Source: Gemmatimonadota bacterium (GTDB lineage: Bacteria; Gemmatimonadota; Gemmatimonadetes; Gemmatimonadales; Gemmatimonadaceae). Taken from it: 64,000 bases of DNA. Below are positions 8,121 through 17,023 of the stretch, one piece after another (position 1 is the first letter of the stretch; each line of letters opens with the position of its first letter). Under the pieces are notes generated by a model. The model saw only the letters and a list, made by a program, of their open reading frames with translations. It was not told the origin of the DNA and searched no databases. A program made the translations under genes and the position numbers. Location: contig JAQBYI010000009.1 of the NCBI GenBank assembly GCA_027622655.1, forward strand, positions 1-64,000, read 5' to 3'.

Positions 8121-10631
8121 ATGCCAGAGAACACCGTCCCCACTTTGCCTACCGCGCCCGCGTCACTCTCCGCGAACGCGCGAATCGTCCTCGAAAAGCG
8201 CTACCTCGTTCGTGACAAGACCGGGAAGCCGACTGAAACAGTCGAGGAGATGTTCTGGCGTGTGGCGACTACCGTGGCCGATGCAGATCGGCGCTACGGC
8301 AAGACCGACAGCGAAGTCAACGCGACGGCCACCGCATTCTATGAATTGATGACGCAGCGCCGGTTCGAGCCCAACTCGCCGACGCTCATGAACGCCGGTC
8401 GTCCGCTAGGGCAGCTGTCGGCGTGCTTCGTTCTTCCGGTCGAAGACGCGCTTTCCAATGGAAGCGCGGGTATCTACGATACGCTGCGCAGCATGGCCCT
8501 CATTCATCAGAGCGGTGGCGGCACGGGGTTCTCTTTTTCGCGTCTCCGGTCGCGTGGCTCGATGGTTCGCTCCACGACGGGTGTTGCCTCCGGGCCCGTG
8601 AGCTTCATGAAGCTCTACGATGCCTCAACCGACGCGGTGAAGCAGGGCGGTACGCGTCGTGGCGCCAACATGGGCATCCTGCGCGTCGATCACCCGGACA
8701 TTCTTGAGTTCATTTCCTGCAAGGAAGACCTGACGCAGATCGTGAACTTCAATATCTCGGTCGCGATCACGGCGAGTTTCATGAAGTCGCTTCACGCCGA
8801 GGCCGATTACGACCTGGTCGACCCGGTCACGAAGAAGGTCACCGGTCAGCTGAACTCGCGCGTTGTCTGGGAAAAGATGATCGACGGCGCGTGGCGCACC
8901 GGTGAACCCGGCGTCTTTTTCATCGACGAAGCCAATCGCTACAACCCGGTCCCACAGCTCGGCGCCTACGAGGCGACGAACCCCTGCGGCGAACAGCCGC
9001 TCCTTCCATATGATGTCTGCAACCTGGGTTCGGTGAACGTCGGGTACTACGTCGAGAAAGGAAAAATGAACTGGGCTGCCTTCGCCAAGGACATCCACCT
9101 CTCTACGCGGTTCCTCGACAACGTCATTGACGCCAACAAGTATCCGTTGGCGGAAATCGATTCGCTCTCCAAGCGGATCCGCCGTATCGGCATTGGCGTG
9201 ATGGGCTTCGCCGATGCGCTCGTGCGACAGGGCATTGCGTACGACACAACCGAAGGCGTGGAGTTCGGCCGGAAGGTGATGGAGTTCCTCGACGTCGAGG
9301 GCAAGAAGGAGAGCGCACGGCTCGCCGAAGAGCGCGGCGCGTTCCCCGAGTGGGCGAGCAGCATCTGGGGACCGGATGCCACGTGCGCGCGTGATGCGGA
9401 AGGGAAGCGCATCCGTCCCGAAGCCAAGCTCCGCAACTGCAACGTCACCACCGTCGCGCCGACCGGCACGATTTCCATCATCGCCGGCTGCTCGTCAGGC
9501 CTCGAGCCGCTTTTCGCCGTTGCGTTCATGCGCAATCAGGCCGGCGCGATGATGCCCGACGTGAACGAAGATTTCGTTGGTATCGCCAAGAAAGAAGGGT
9601 GGCACAGCGACGAGCTGATGGAGCGCATCGCCAAGACCGGGCACGTCAACCACAAGGAAGTGCCGGCCAAGTGGCAGAAGGTGTTCATCACCGCGAATCA
9701 CATCGCCCCCGAGTGGCACATCTGGATGCAGGCCGCGTTCCAGGAGAATTGCGACTCGGCTATTTCCAAGACGACCAACTTCGCGCACACCGCCACGAAG
9801 GAAGACGTCCGCCGCATCTATGAACTCGCGTACAAGACGCACTGCAAGGGCGTCACCGTGTACCGCGACGGTTCGCGCGACAATCAGGTGCTCTCCACCG
9901 GCGCCACCGAAGGCGCCGCCGACATTCGCAAGACCGGCGAGATGCGCGTGGAGTCGGCCGATCTGCACGAGGCCATCACGACGCTCACGTCGGAGAACGA
10001 CCGGCTCAAGAAGCTCTTGTTCGACGCCGAAGCTGAGAATCTTCAGCGGCGCCAGAAGCGCTCACGTCCGGACACGCTCCGATCTACATCTATTAGAAAG
10101 GAAACGCCGCTCGGCGTGATGTTCGTCCACATCAGCGAGGACGACAAGGCGCAGCCGTTCGAGGTTTTCATCAACCTCGGCAAGGCCGGCGGGCCCGCGA
10201 TGGCCGACGCCGAAGCCATCGGCCGCCTCATCTCGCTGGCGCTCCGCTCCGGCATTCCGCTCAAGGAAGTGCACCGCCAGCTGCGTGGCATCTCGTCCGA
10301 TCGCGCCGTCGGACTCGGCCCGAACAAGGTAATGTCGCTTCCCGACGCCGTTGGACTCGCGCTCGAAGAGTGGATGCGCGCCAAGCACGGGATCCAGCAG
10401 GAACTGCTTTCGCAGCCGATGTCCGAGACCGGCTCGTTCACGCCCCAGGACGCACTCCGGCCAGTCAGTGTGACTGTGGCCGGCGGCGAGCAGGCCGCTG
10501 CGCAATATGAGTCTGTTGAAAACTCGGGCGGTCAGGCGTTCATTGGCACGTGCCCGGATTGCGGGTCGCAGCTGGAGTTCGCTGAGGGGTGTGTGAAGTG
10601 CCACGTGTGCGGGTACAGCGAGTGCGGGTGA
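8121..10631 (+). CDS. nrdJ: Class II adenosylcobalamin-dependent ribonucleotide reductase
   Basis: The enzyme reduces ribonucleotides to deoxyribonucleotides using a cobalamin-generated thiyl radical and needs no oxygen. The 836-residue sequence contains the family hallmarks 'QSGGGTGFSFSRLR', 'NPCGEQPL', 'CNLGSVNVG', 'VAPTGTISIIAG' and 'GVTVYRDGSR'. A TSCPD-type domain follows near 650-760, and a C-terminal zinc-ribbon-like tail has CPDCG...CVKCHVCG, likely the redox-active or metal-binding tail. No small subunit (NrdB) is nearby, as expected for class II. It is cytoplasmic and monocistronic, with a terminator-like hairpin about 60 bp downstream. Confidence 0.97.
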   Translation: MPENTVPTLPTAPASLSANARIVLEKRYLVRDKTGKPTETVEEMFWRVATTVADADRRYGKTDSEVNATATAFYELMTQRRFEPNSPTLMNAGRPLGQLSACFVLPVEDALSNGSAGIYDTLRSMALIHQSGGGTGFSFSRLRSRGSMVRSTTGVASGPVSFMKLYDASTDAVKQGGTRRGANMGILRVDHPDILEFISCKEDLTQIVNFNISVAITASFMKSLHAEADYDLVDPVTKKVTGQLNSRVVWEKMIDGAWRTGEPGVFFIDEANRYNPVPQLGAYEATNPCGEQPLLPYDVCNLGSVNVGYYVEKGKMNWAAFAKDIHLSTRFLDNVIDANKYPLAEIDSLSKRIRRIGIGVMGFADALVRQGIAYDTTEGVEFGRKVMEFLDVEGKKESARLAEERGAFPEWASSIWGPDATCARDAEGKRIRPEAKLRNCNVTTVAPTGTISIIAGCSSGLEPLFAVAFMRNQAGAMMPDVNEDFVGIAKKEGWHSDELMERIAKTGHVNHKEVPAKWQKVFITANHIAPEWHIWMQAAFQENCDSAISKTTNFAHTATKEDVRRIYELAYKTHCKGVTVYRDGSRDNQVLSTGATEGAADIRKTGEMRVESADLHEAITTLTSENDRLKKLLFDAEAENLQRRQKRSRPDTLRSTSIRKETPLGVMFVHISEDDKAQPFEVFINLGKAGGPAMADAEAIGRLISLALRSGIPLKEVHRQLRGISSDRAVGLGPNKVMSLPDAVGLALEEWMRAKHGIQQELLSQPMSETGSFTPQDALRPVSVTVAGGEQAAAQYESVENSGGQAFIGTCPDCGSQLEFAEGCVKCHVCGYSECG

Positions 10632-10692
10632 TGATTAGCTGATCTGATCGCGGCCCTGCGCCGCGATGCCGAGAGAAGTGACACGAACCAGT

Positions 10693-10730
10693 CCGGGCTG
10701 CTCGCGCAATGCGTGCAGCCCGGTTTCGTT
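10693..10730 (+). terminator. Intrinsic terminator after nrdJ
   Basis: A perfect 9-bp stem (ccgggctgc with gcagcccgg, 10693-10701 and 10715-10723) has a 13-nt loop and is followed by 'tttcgtt'. Confidence 0.7.
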
Positions 10731-10768
10731 CTAGCGAGTAGTGTGGCCAACGTCAAAAAGGAGAACAC

Positions 10769-10966
10769 ATGCCTCAGAAGAGAATGACCCCTGGGTCAAA
10801 GGCTCCGGCATCGGCACAATACGAGATCCTTGGCCCCCGCGGAAGCCGAACCGGTGAAGAACGCACAGTCGTGCGTGGTGAGCCATTGCCTCCGACGCCG
10901 AAAGCGGGAGAGACGTATCGAATCGCTGATCGCACCAAGAATGCGTCCGGCAGGAAGCGGCGCTAG
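10769..10966 (+). CDS. YjzC-like small protein
   Basis: The 65-residue basic protein has a strong ribosome binding site (AAAAAGGAG, 6 nt before the ATG), the clearest in the window. The opening 'MTPGSKAPASAQYEILGP' and the ending 'AGETYRIADRTKN' resemble the small YjzC family known from Bacillus (FKPGxKAPxxGxYxEIG). The role of that family is not established. It is preceded by the nrdJ terminator and followed by a GC hairpin, so it is probably its own transcription unit. Confidence 0.7.
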   Translation: MPQKRMTPGSKAPASAQYEILGPRGSRTGEERTVVRGEPLPPTPKAGETYRIADRTKNASGRKRR

Positions 10967-11227
10967 GCACGCCGCGGGGTCGCGTGAGCGGCCCCGCGAC
11001 GACCAGGACGGGCGCTGACGACGTGTGGGTGCATGGCAATCCCCGGGAAAGGTGGGCGGTACACGGTTCTGCTACATATGTGCTTACCCCCGGCGCCGGT
11101 CGAAGCATCACCGTCCCGTGCATAAGCGAGCTTGCCCGCTCGATGCGGTCAGGCCGCCAGCCGATTTGGGCACTCCTGTAGCGAGTTTCGATTCCAGCTT
11201 GCGTGAATCGAATGAACGTGGCACATT
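10967..11227. other. Gap between the YjzC-like gene and the toxin-antitoxin pair
   Basis: The only structure I see is a 7-bp hairpin (10973-10979 with 10992-10998, cgcgggg/ccccgcg) just after the YjzC-like stop. It could act as a terminator but lacks a T-run. Short frames here show no recognisable protein. A weak promoter-like pair (TTGCGT at 11199, CACATT at 11222, spacing 17) precedes the antitoxin gene. Confidence 0.4.
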
Positions 11228-11244
11228 ACACGGTGTCATGACAC
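11228..11244. promoter_or_regulatory. Candidate operator of the RHH antitoxin
   Basis: A perfect 12-bp palindrome, GTGTCATGACAC (11233-11244), lies 13 bp before the antitoxin ATG. It overlaps a second one, ACACGGTGT (11228-11236). Ribbon-helix-helix antitoxins usually repress their own operon by binding such sites. Binding here is inferred. Confidence 0.55.
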
Positions 11245-11257
11245 TCGACTTCACTCT

Positions 11258-11575
11258 ATGACCAAGAAACCATCGCGCGTCGGCGAACCCGTGCAGGTCT
11301 ACCTCAACGACCGTGACCGGGCGCTCCTGGACAAGCTGTCTGACCGGGCAGCGCTACCCAGGTCGGAAATACTGCGGGTGGCCCTGCGCCGGCTCGCATC
11401 CGACCTCCCCGGCGCAACCAAGGTCGGCATGGCGCTTCCGGCGCTGATTGGCGCGCTCGATGATGCCACGGACGTGCCCGCCGACCTCGCAGCTCGGCAC
11501 GACGAGTATCTCTATGCCCTTCCGGTGGCGAAGCGCAAAGTTGGCGAACGCAAGGCGGGGCGCTCCCGCAAGTGA
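11258..11575 (+). CDS. Ribbon-helix-helix antitoxin of a VapBC-type pair
   Basis: The protein has 105 residues. After 'MTKKPSRVGEP' comes a beta-strand 'VQVYLND' and two helices (RDRALLDKLSDRA and PRSEILRVALRRLASD), the CopG/MetJ-type DNA-binding fold. The C-terminal tail, rich in K and R, probably wraps and neutralises the toxin. The last bases overlap the toxin start (GTGA), the standard arrangement for coupled synthesis. It likely represses its own promoter through the adjacent palindrome. Confidence 0.8.
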   Translation: MTKKPSRVGEPVQVYLNDRDRALLDKLSDRAALPRSEILRVALRRLASDLPGATKVGMALPALIGALDDATDVPADLAARHDEYLYALPVAKRKVGERKAGRSRK

Positions 11576-11982
11576 TCCGCGCCGCAATCGACACCAGCGC
11601 TCTGCTCGCGCTGGCGAGTTCGCGCGATCAATACCACCGGCGCGCCGTCGCGATCGAACAGCGGTTCAGAAAAAAGGGTGGTCGCTGGCTCGCGACAACG
11701 CTCGTGCTGGCTGAGTTGCACGGGCATCTCCTGCGCCGGATCGATCCGCAACCGGCGCGCCGCGTTATCAGCGCGCTGCTCGCAGACCCAGTATTTGAAT
11801 GGCACGACTCAACAGCTGACTTGGTGGAGGCCGCAATCGAGCGATGGATTGTCGGTTTCGCCGATCAGCGATTCTCCCTCACAGACGCCGTGACATTTGA
11901 ACTGATGCGCGCTGAGCGCGTGAACAAGGCCTTCGCGTTTGACCAGGACTTTGTGACCGCCGGCTTCGAATTGCTGCCCTGA
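11572..11982 (+). CDS. PIN-domain toxin, VapC-like ribonuclease
   Basis: The 136-residue PIN domain is predicted to cleave RNA with divalent metal. The acidic quartet can be read in order as 'IDTSALLAL' (D8), 'LVLAELHG' (E near 46), 'SLTDAVTFELM' (D near 104) and 'FAFDQDF' near the C-terminus. Length and order fit VapC toxins. It starts at GTG overlapping the antitoxin stop. The specific RNA target cannot be predicted from sequence. Confidence 0.85.
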   Translation: MIRAAIDTSALLALASSRDQYHRRAVAIEQRFRKKGGRWLATTLVLAELHGHLLRRIDPQPARRVISALLADPVFEWHDSTADLVEAAIERWIVGFADQRFSLTDAVTFELMRAERVNKAFAFDQDFVTAGFELLP

Positions 11983-12069
11983 GTCGCGTCCCGCTTGCAC
12001 TCGTTTTCGCTGCGCCGTACCGTTGATGGAACGTAGTACCGCCCCGATCAACAATCTCGGAGAATCGCC

Positions 12070-12993
12070 ATGTCGTTGACCCGCCGTGACTTCCTCGCCA
12101 GTTCCGCCGCCGCCGCCGCAGTCGGCGTGCTCGTACCGCGACATCTCGCCGGCGCGTGGCAAGGTCAGGCCCCGTCACCGGTTTTCACTCCGATTCGCCG
12201 CAACGTCGGCTACTTCACGATGCGCGGAGGCACGATTGGCTACCTCGTGAATCCCGGCGCCGTCGTCGTCGTGGACAGCCAGTTCCCGGCAGAGGGGAAA
12301 GCGTGCCTCGATGGACTCAACACCCAGTCGAGCGGCCGCGGCGTGGACTTCCTTATCAACACACACCATCACGGCGACCACACGGCGGGCAACATCTCGT
12401 TCCGCGGCGCAGCCAAAAAAGTCGTCGCGCAGACGAAGGCCGCCGAGCATATGCACAATCCGCCGGGTGCCCAGCCACCGACCGACCAGCTCTATCCCGA
12501 CACGACGTTCACCGATTCGTGGTCGGCCGACGTCGGCGATGAGCGCGTCACGGCCAAGCACTACGGTCGCGCCCACACGAGCGGCGACGCCACGATCACG
12601 TTCGAGCGCGCGAACGTGGTGCATATGGGCGACCTGCTGTTCAATCAGCGCCATCCGGTTGTCGACCGCGCCGCCGGCGCGACGCTGCGCGGCTGGATGT
12701 CGGTGCTCGACGGCACTGCCCGCGACCACAGCTCCGACACGACGTACATCTTCGGTCACGCGAACACCGGGCTCCCTGTCACTGGCAATCAGAGCGCCCT
12801 CGGCAACTTCAGGGACTACATCGGAGCCGTACTGGAGTTCGTCGACTCGAACATCAAGGCCGGCCGGTCGCAGGAAGAGATTCTCGCGATGCGCGATCCG
12901 CTCAAGGGATTTGAGTCGTACGGGCGGTTCGGGACGGCCAACCCGCGCGATATTCTCACGTGCGCGTACGAGGAGATCACGACGGGCTTGTAG
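12070..12993 (+). CDS. Tat-exported metallo-beta-lactamase-fold hydrolase
   Basis: The 307-residue protein begins with a twin-arginine signal, 'TRRDFLASSAAAAAVGVL'. The MBL zinc motif HHHGDHTAGN lies near residues 99-108, with later ligands in 'HTSGDATI', 'HMGDLLF' and 'FGHANTG'. It resembles SoxH/quinoprotein-relay-type MBL enzymes rather than true beta-lactamases. Export through Tat implies that it folds with its metals before reaching the periplasm. A purine-rich GGAGA lies 7 nt before the ATG. It is a single gene, convergent with the S9 peptidase. The substrate is unknown. Confidence 0.82.
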   Translation: MSLTRRDFLASSAAAAAVGVLVPRHLAGAWQGQAPSPVFTPIRRNVGYFTMRGGTIGYLVNPGAVVVVDSQFPAEGKACLDGLNTQSSGRGVDFLINTHHHGDHTAGNISFRGAAKKVVAQTKAAEHMHNPPGAQPPTDQLYPDTTFTDSWSADVGDERVTAKHYGRAHTSGDATITFERANVVHMGDLLFNQRHPVVDRAAGATLRGWMSVLDGTARDHSSDTTYIFGHANTGLPVTGNQSALGNFRDYIGAVLEFVDSNIKAGRSQEEILAMRDPLKGFESYGRFGTANPRDILTCAYEEITTGL

Positions 12994-13071
12994 CAGGCAG
13001 CCGTTCTCAGCAGAACACTTCGAGCAGCACGCCCGCGCCCGCGGCGCCGAGCAGCAAGGACAGCGCGCGCC

Positions 13072-15171
13072 CTACGGCACCGGCAGCGGCGCCGGCTTCC
13101 GGTACTTGTCGAACCACTCGATGGTGTAAGCAGCCTTGGTGATGAGATTGCTTCCGCGTTCCGCGAAGTTGTGCGCCGAGTCGGGAATGCGCAACATTGC
13201 CGTCGGCACTTTCCGGATCTTGAGCGCGCCGTAGAACTGCTCGGCTTCTGAACTCGGAGTACGCCAGTCCTGCTCGCCCGTCACCATCAGCGTCGGCGTC
13301 GTGACGTTGCCCACGTAGGTGAGCGGCGAGCGTCGGCGATAAGGCTCGGGATCTTCCCACGGCATCTTGCCCATCCAATAGCGCGCAAAGAAGGGCAGTG
13401 CATCGGCGGTGAGGACGAAGCTCTCCCAGTTAATGACTGGCTTGGCCACTACGGCTGCGCGGAAGCGCGTGGTGTGACCGATGATCCAGGCCGTCAGCAC
13501 GCCACCGCCGCTTCCACCGGTTACGAAGAGACTGTCGGGATGGATGTACCCACGCCCGATCAGGCTGTCGACACCGGTGATCAGGTCGTCGTAGTCGTGG
13601 TTCGGATAGTCGTGATGGATGAGGTTGCCGAACTCCGCGCCGTAGCTCGTGCTTCCGCGCGGGTTGGTGGAGAGGACGACATATCCGTTGGTCGCGTAGA
13701 GCTGGTAGTCCGCCGAGAAGCGCGCGCCGTAGTTGGCAAACGGGCCACCGTGAATCTCAAGGATGAGCGGATACTTCTTGCGTGGATCAAAGTCGGCGGG
13801 CTTGGTGATCCATCCCTGGATTCGGCGTTGGTCGTAGCTCGACCTGTACCAGATCTCCTCGACCGTAGCCGGCTGCTTGTTTGCCCACAGATCATCGTTG
13901 AGGCGCGTGAGTCGCTGCACGGGCGCGTTCGCGCTTCCGACGGCGACATCCGCGGGGTGATCAGTGCCCACGAGAGTGAAGGCAAAACGACCGTCGTTCG
14001 CAATGGAGTATGAACTTCCACCGTACGGCCGGTCGATGGAGAGGCCACCGAGGCGATCGGCCACGTTTTTCAGACTTCCTGAGAGCGGTACGTACGCGAG
14101 GCGCGTGTCGCCGAGGTCGTCGTACTGCACGTAGAGGCCCGTACCTTCGCGGTTCCAGACGGCGCCGGCGAGATCGCGGTCGAGGTTTGGTGCCAGCGTG
14201 CGGCTCCCGCTTCCGTCGCGGTTCATCACGTAGAGATGCGTGATCTCGTAGCCTTGCTCGTGATCATCGTTGCCCGAATACGCGATGAGCTTGCCGTCGG
14301 GCGACACTGCCGGCGAGAAATCGGGGCCCTGCCTGCGAGTCAGCTGGGTGATGCTGAGGTTCGAGAGCGACACTTCGTAGATCTCGGACTCTTGCGGTTC
14401 GTACTCGCCGCCGGCCCGGCGATTGGCCGAGAAGACGATGCTCTTGCCATCGGGCGCCCAACCGGGACCGCCATGATCGTACGGCCCGTCGGTGACCTGC
14501 CGTGGCGTGCCGCCCTCAGCTGGAACGACGAAAATGTGGCGGTAGCCTGGGCGCGTGTACCCGCTGCCGTCGGCGCGGTAACTCAGTGACTCGATGAACT
14601 TGACCGGCGGTCCCCAATCGGCGCCGTCGGGAGGCGAAGGGAGACCTTTCACGAACGGCGCTTGTACGGTTGGAACGAACATCGTGAACGCGATCGACTT
14701 GCCGTCGGGCGACCAACTGACTGCGCCCGGCGAGTCAGCGAGCTTGGTGAGACTGGCTTCCTGACCTGAGTCCATCCACCGCACGAAGATCTCAGAGTTG
14801 CCTTCCACCGACGAGACGTAGAGAAGGCGCGTGCCGTCGGGCGACCAGCGCGGTGAGCCCGCGTTACGGCCCGGTTCCATGAGGGCGCGCAGCTCGCCGC
14901 CGTCGGTGTTGACGATCCAAAGCGCCGAGCGCTGAACGTCCTTCATTATGTCGTAGCCCGTGCGGCCGAAGACGACGCGCTTGCCGTCGGGGGAGATCTG
15001 CGGATCGCGTGCCCACTCGAGATCGAAGACGTCGCGGTAGGTGAAGCGATTGGCGTTGGGCGCCTGCTGCGACAGGAGCGCGGCCGGACCGAAGGAGATG
15101 GCGAGCACAGCCAGAAGAACGGCGCGCGTCGCGGTTCGGGTCAGCGTGCTGGGGCGTGACATGAGGGACAT
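13072..15171 (-). CDS. Secreted S9-family prolyl oligopeptidase (acylaminoacyl/dipeptidyl peptidase type)
   Basis: A 699-residue product is obtained from ATG 15171, which has GGAG upstream and gives a good signal peptide; the longer open frame to 15264 adds an unlikely N-terminus. A TolB-like beta-propeller (repeats like 'SPRWSPDGTRL' and 'AVSWSPDGKSI') occupies about 40-410. The alpha/beta-hydrolase domain follows with Ser554 in GGSGGG, Asp635 in GEQDWRTP and His667 in DSAHNF. It is predicted to be a periplasmic serine peptidase degrading short peptides. It is divergent from a PadR regulator, which could control it across the 171-bp gap. Confidence 0.92.
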   Translation of the reverse strand: MSLMSRPSTLTRTATRAVLLAVLAISFGPAALLSQQAPNANRFTYRDVFDLEWARDPQISPDGKRVVFGRTGYDIMKDVQRSALWIVNTDGGELRALMEPGRNAGSPRWSPDGTRLLYVSSVEGNSEIFVRWMDSGQEASLTKLADSPGAVSWSPDGKSIAFTMFVPTVQAPFVKGLPSPPDGADWGPPVKFIESLSYRADGSGYTRPGYRHIFVVPAEGGTPRQVTDGPYDHGGPGWAPDGKSIVFSANRRAGGEYEPQESEIYEVSLSNLSITQLTRRQGPDFSPAVSPDGKLIAYSGNDDHEQGYEITHLYVMNRDGSGSRTLAPNLDRDLAGAVWNREGTGLYVQYDDLGDTRLAYVPLSGSLKNVADRLGGLSIDRPYGGSSYSIANDGRFAFTLVGTDHPADVAVGSANAPVQRLTRLNDDLWANKQPATVEEIWYRSSYDQRRIQGWITKPADFDPRKKYPLILEIHGGPFANYGARFSADYQLYATNGYVVLSTNPRGSTSYGAEFGNLIHHDYPNHDYDDLITGVDSLIGRGYIHPDSLFVTGGSGGGVLTAWIIGHTTRFRAAVVAKPVINWESFVLTADALPFFARYWMGKMPWEDPEPYRRRSPLTYVGNVTTPTLMVTGEQDWRTPSSEAEQFYGALKIRKVPTAMLRIPDSAHNFAERGSNLITKAAYTIEWFDKYRKPAPLPVP

Positions 15172-15342
15172 CTCCACTCCGGGGATTGGAAAGACGAGTG
15201 CATCGGAAAGGTCCCGCGGCGGAGGGCGAATCGCCAGTCCGTGGCGGTCGAGCCTGAAACTCAACCCTTTTCGGTCTCGTCGTGTCTAAATACCCGGACG
15301 GCACATTTGCGATTCGGCCGGCGGCTCCCACAGGAGAACTGA

Positions 15343-15672
15343 ATGAGCGTTCTCGAATATCACGTCCTGCTCGCACTGGCCGGCGGGCCACTCTACGGAT
15401 ACGCCATCCAGGATGCCATCGCGGCGGAGTCATACGGCACACAGACGCCGCGCGCCGGTTCGCTGTACAGGGTGCTGGCCCGGTTGCTGGCCGACGGTCT
15501 CGTCAAGGAAGCCGACATGCCCCGCGAGACGCCGGCGCATCCCGGGCACGAACGGCGCTACTACGCATTATCCGGCGCGGGCCGGAAGGCGCTCTTGGCC
15601 GAAGCCCAGCGCCTCAAGCGTACGGCGAGCGTCGCCGAGCGCCGACTAGGCACTGCGCAGGGCCGGTCATGA
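15343..15672 (+). CDS. PadR-family transcriptional regulator
   Basis: The 109-residue winged-helix repressor has 'LEYHVLLALAGGPLYGYAIQDAI', 'GSLYRVLARLLADGLV' and 'RRYYALSGAGRKAL', the standard PadR signature. AGGAG lies 8 nt before the ATG. In related genomes a PadR gene of this kind commonly precedes a large permease of the acidobacterial duplicated orphan permease (ADOP) type with an ATGA overlap. The overlap is preserved here but the permease is truncated. It may still regulate itself or the divergent peptidase. Confidence 0.9.
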   Translation: MSVLEYHVLLALAGGPLYGYAIQDAIAAESYGTQTPRAGSLYRVLARLLADGLVKEADMPRETPAHPGHERRYYALSGAGRKALLAEAQRLKRTASVAERRLGTAQGRS

Positions 15673-15830
15673 GTGGGCTGATGAAAGCGGTACTCGTACG
15701 ACTGGTGCGGCTCTTTCCCGCAGCGTTTCGCGAACAGTTCGGCGCGGATATGACCGAGCACCTTTGCGAAGCCGATGTGTACCACGCCGCTGATGTACAT
15801 GCACACCGTACGCACGGAGCGCGGGCCCGT
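15669..15830 (+). pseudogene. 5' remnant of an ADOP-type ABC permease gene
   Basis: An ATGA overlap with the PadR stop opens 'MKAVLVRLVRLFPAAFREQF' followed by 'GADMTEHL'. This matches the conserved N-terminus of large PadR-linked ADOP permeases (basic helix, LFPAxFRExxGxxM). After about 30-50 codons the resemblance ends. No transmembrane segments follow, and the next gene, leuB, runs on the opposite strand from 15920. I infer a deletion that removed nearly all of an about 800-codon gene. The open frame continues antisense to leuB only because of base composition. Confidence 0.55.
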
Positions 15831-15919
15831 TTCACGTCCCGGCAACCGCCCGGGTCTTGCCCCTTGCGGAACCGGCTGCACCCACCGCTTGTGCGCGGAG
15901 GATTGCATTGCGACACGAG

Positions 15920-17023
15920 TCATCTGGCCGGCGTGAACGCGCGCAAGACAACGGCATCGCCGAATTCGCCGGTCGTACACGCAGCGCGCCCCGCCGCTGG
16001 CAGGTCGGGGGTGCGCCAACCCGCGTCGAGCGCATTGTCCACAGCCGCCTCGACCGCGCACGCCTCCTCTTCGAGCCCAAGCGAATGTCGAAGCAGCATG
16101 GCCGCCGAGAGCAGCGCCCCGACCGGGTTCGCGATTCCACGCCCGGCAATGTCGGGCGCCGATCCGTGCACCGGCTCGTACAGCCCGCGGCTCCGCCCAT
16201 CTACTGACGTTGCACCGAGCGATGCCGACGGAAGGAGCCCCAGCGAGCCGGCGAGTACGGCGGCCTCGTCGGTGAGAATGTCACCGAAGAGATTCTCCGT
16301 GACGACGACGTCGAATGCAGACGGCGTCCGTATCAGCTGCATCGCGAAGCTGTCCACGTATGCGTGCTCGAGCGTGAGAGCGGGGAACTCGTCGCGCATC
16401 ACGCGCGTGACGGTACGGCGCCAGAGCCGCGACGTCTCGAGCACATTGGCCTTGTCCACCGAAGTCACACGACCTCCGCGCGACGCGGCGATCGCGCCGG
16501 CAACCCGCGCCACGCGCTCAATCTCTGGTGTGGTGTACGCACATTCGTCGACGGCGCGTTCACCATCGGTTCCGCCGTGCTCGACACGTTTCGCACCGAA
16601 GTAGATCCCGCCGGTCAGCTCGCGCACGAACATGATGTCGGTGCCCGCAAGCACGCTCGGTTTGAGTGGCGTGGCGTCGAGGAGCGACTTGCGGGCGCGC
16701 ACGGGCCGAAGGTTTGCAAACGTCCCCATTGCGCCGCGGAGGGCAAGGAGTCCTTGCTCCGGCCGTACGGAAGCGGCAGGATTGCTCCACTGTGGGCCTC
16801 CGACGGCCCCGAGAAAGACGGCGTCGCATTCGGCGACGAGCGCGCACGTTTCGTCAGGGAAAGGCGAGCCGGTGGCATCAATTGCCGCGCCTCCGATCAA
16901 TCCCTCACGAAAATCAAAAGCGTGTCCCCACTGCTCGGCCACGGCTCTGAGCGCGCGAACGGCTTCGCGAGTGACTTCCGGGCCGACACCGTCGCCGGCG
17001 AGGACGCCAATAGTCGCCATCAT
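15920..17023 (-). CDS. leuB: 3-isopropylmalate dehydrogenase
   Basis: This enzyme oxidatively decarboxylates 3-isopropylmalate with NAD in the third step of leucine synthesis. The 367-residue sequence has 'DGVGPEVTREAVRAL', 'FLGAVGGPQW', 'NLRPVRARKSLL', the acidic metal loop near 'DSFAMQLIRTP' and the cofactor motif 'EPVHGSAPDIAGRGIANP'. It is the last gene of the minus-strand ilv-leu operon and its start overlaps the leuD stop by 4 nt. No obvious terminator follows the stop codon. Confidence 0.96.
   Translation of the reverse strand: MMATIGVLAGDGVGPEVTREAVRALRAVAEQWGHAFDFREGLIGGAAIDATGSPFPDETCALVAECDAVFLGAVGGPQWSNPAASVRPEQGLLALRGAMGTFANLRPVRARKSLLDATPLKPSVLAGTDIMFVRELTGGIYFGAKRVEHGGTDGERAVDECAYTTPEIERVARVAGAIAASRGGRVTSVDKANVLETSRLWRRTVTRVMRDEFPALTLEHAYVDSFAMQLIRTPSAFDVVVTENLFGDILTDEAAVLAGSLGLLPSASLGATSVDGRSRGLYEPVHGSAPDIAGRGIANPVGALLSAAMLLRHSLGLEEEACAVEAAVDNALDAGWRTPDLPAAGRAACTTGEFGDAVVLRAFTPAR

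Noticed and set aside
11025-11261. 78-codon frame overlapping the antitoxin start
   Set aside because: It has no recognisable domain, a poor start context, and runs through the likely promoter and operator.
15282-16604. Long plus-strand open frame of 440 codons
   Set aside because: Only the part near 15669-15830 resembles a protein. The rest is antisense to leuB and is open because of high GC at third positions.
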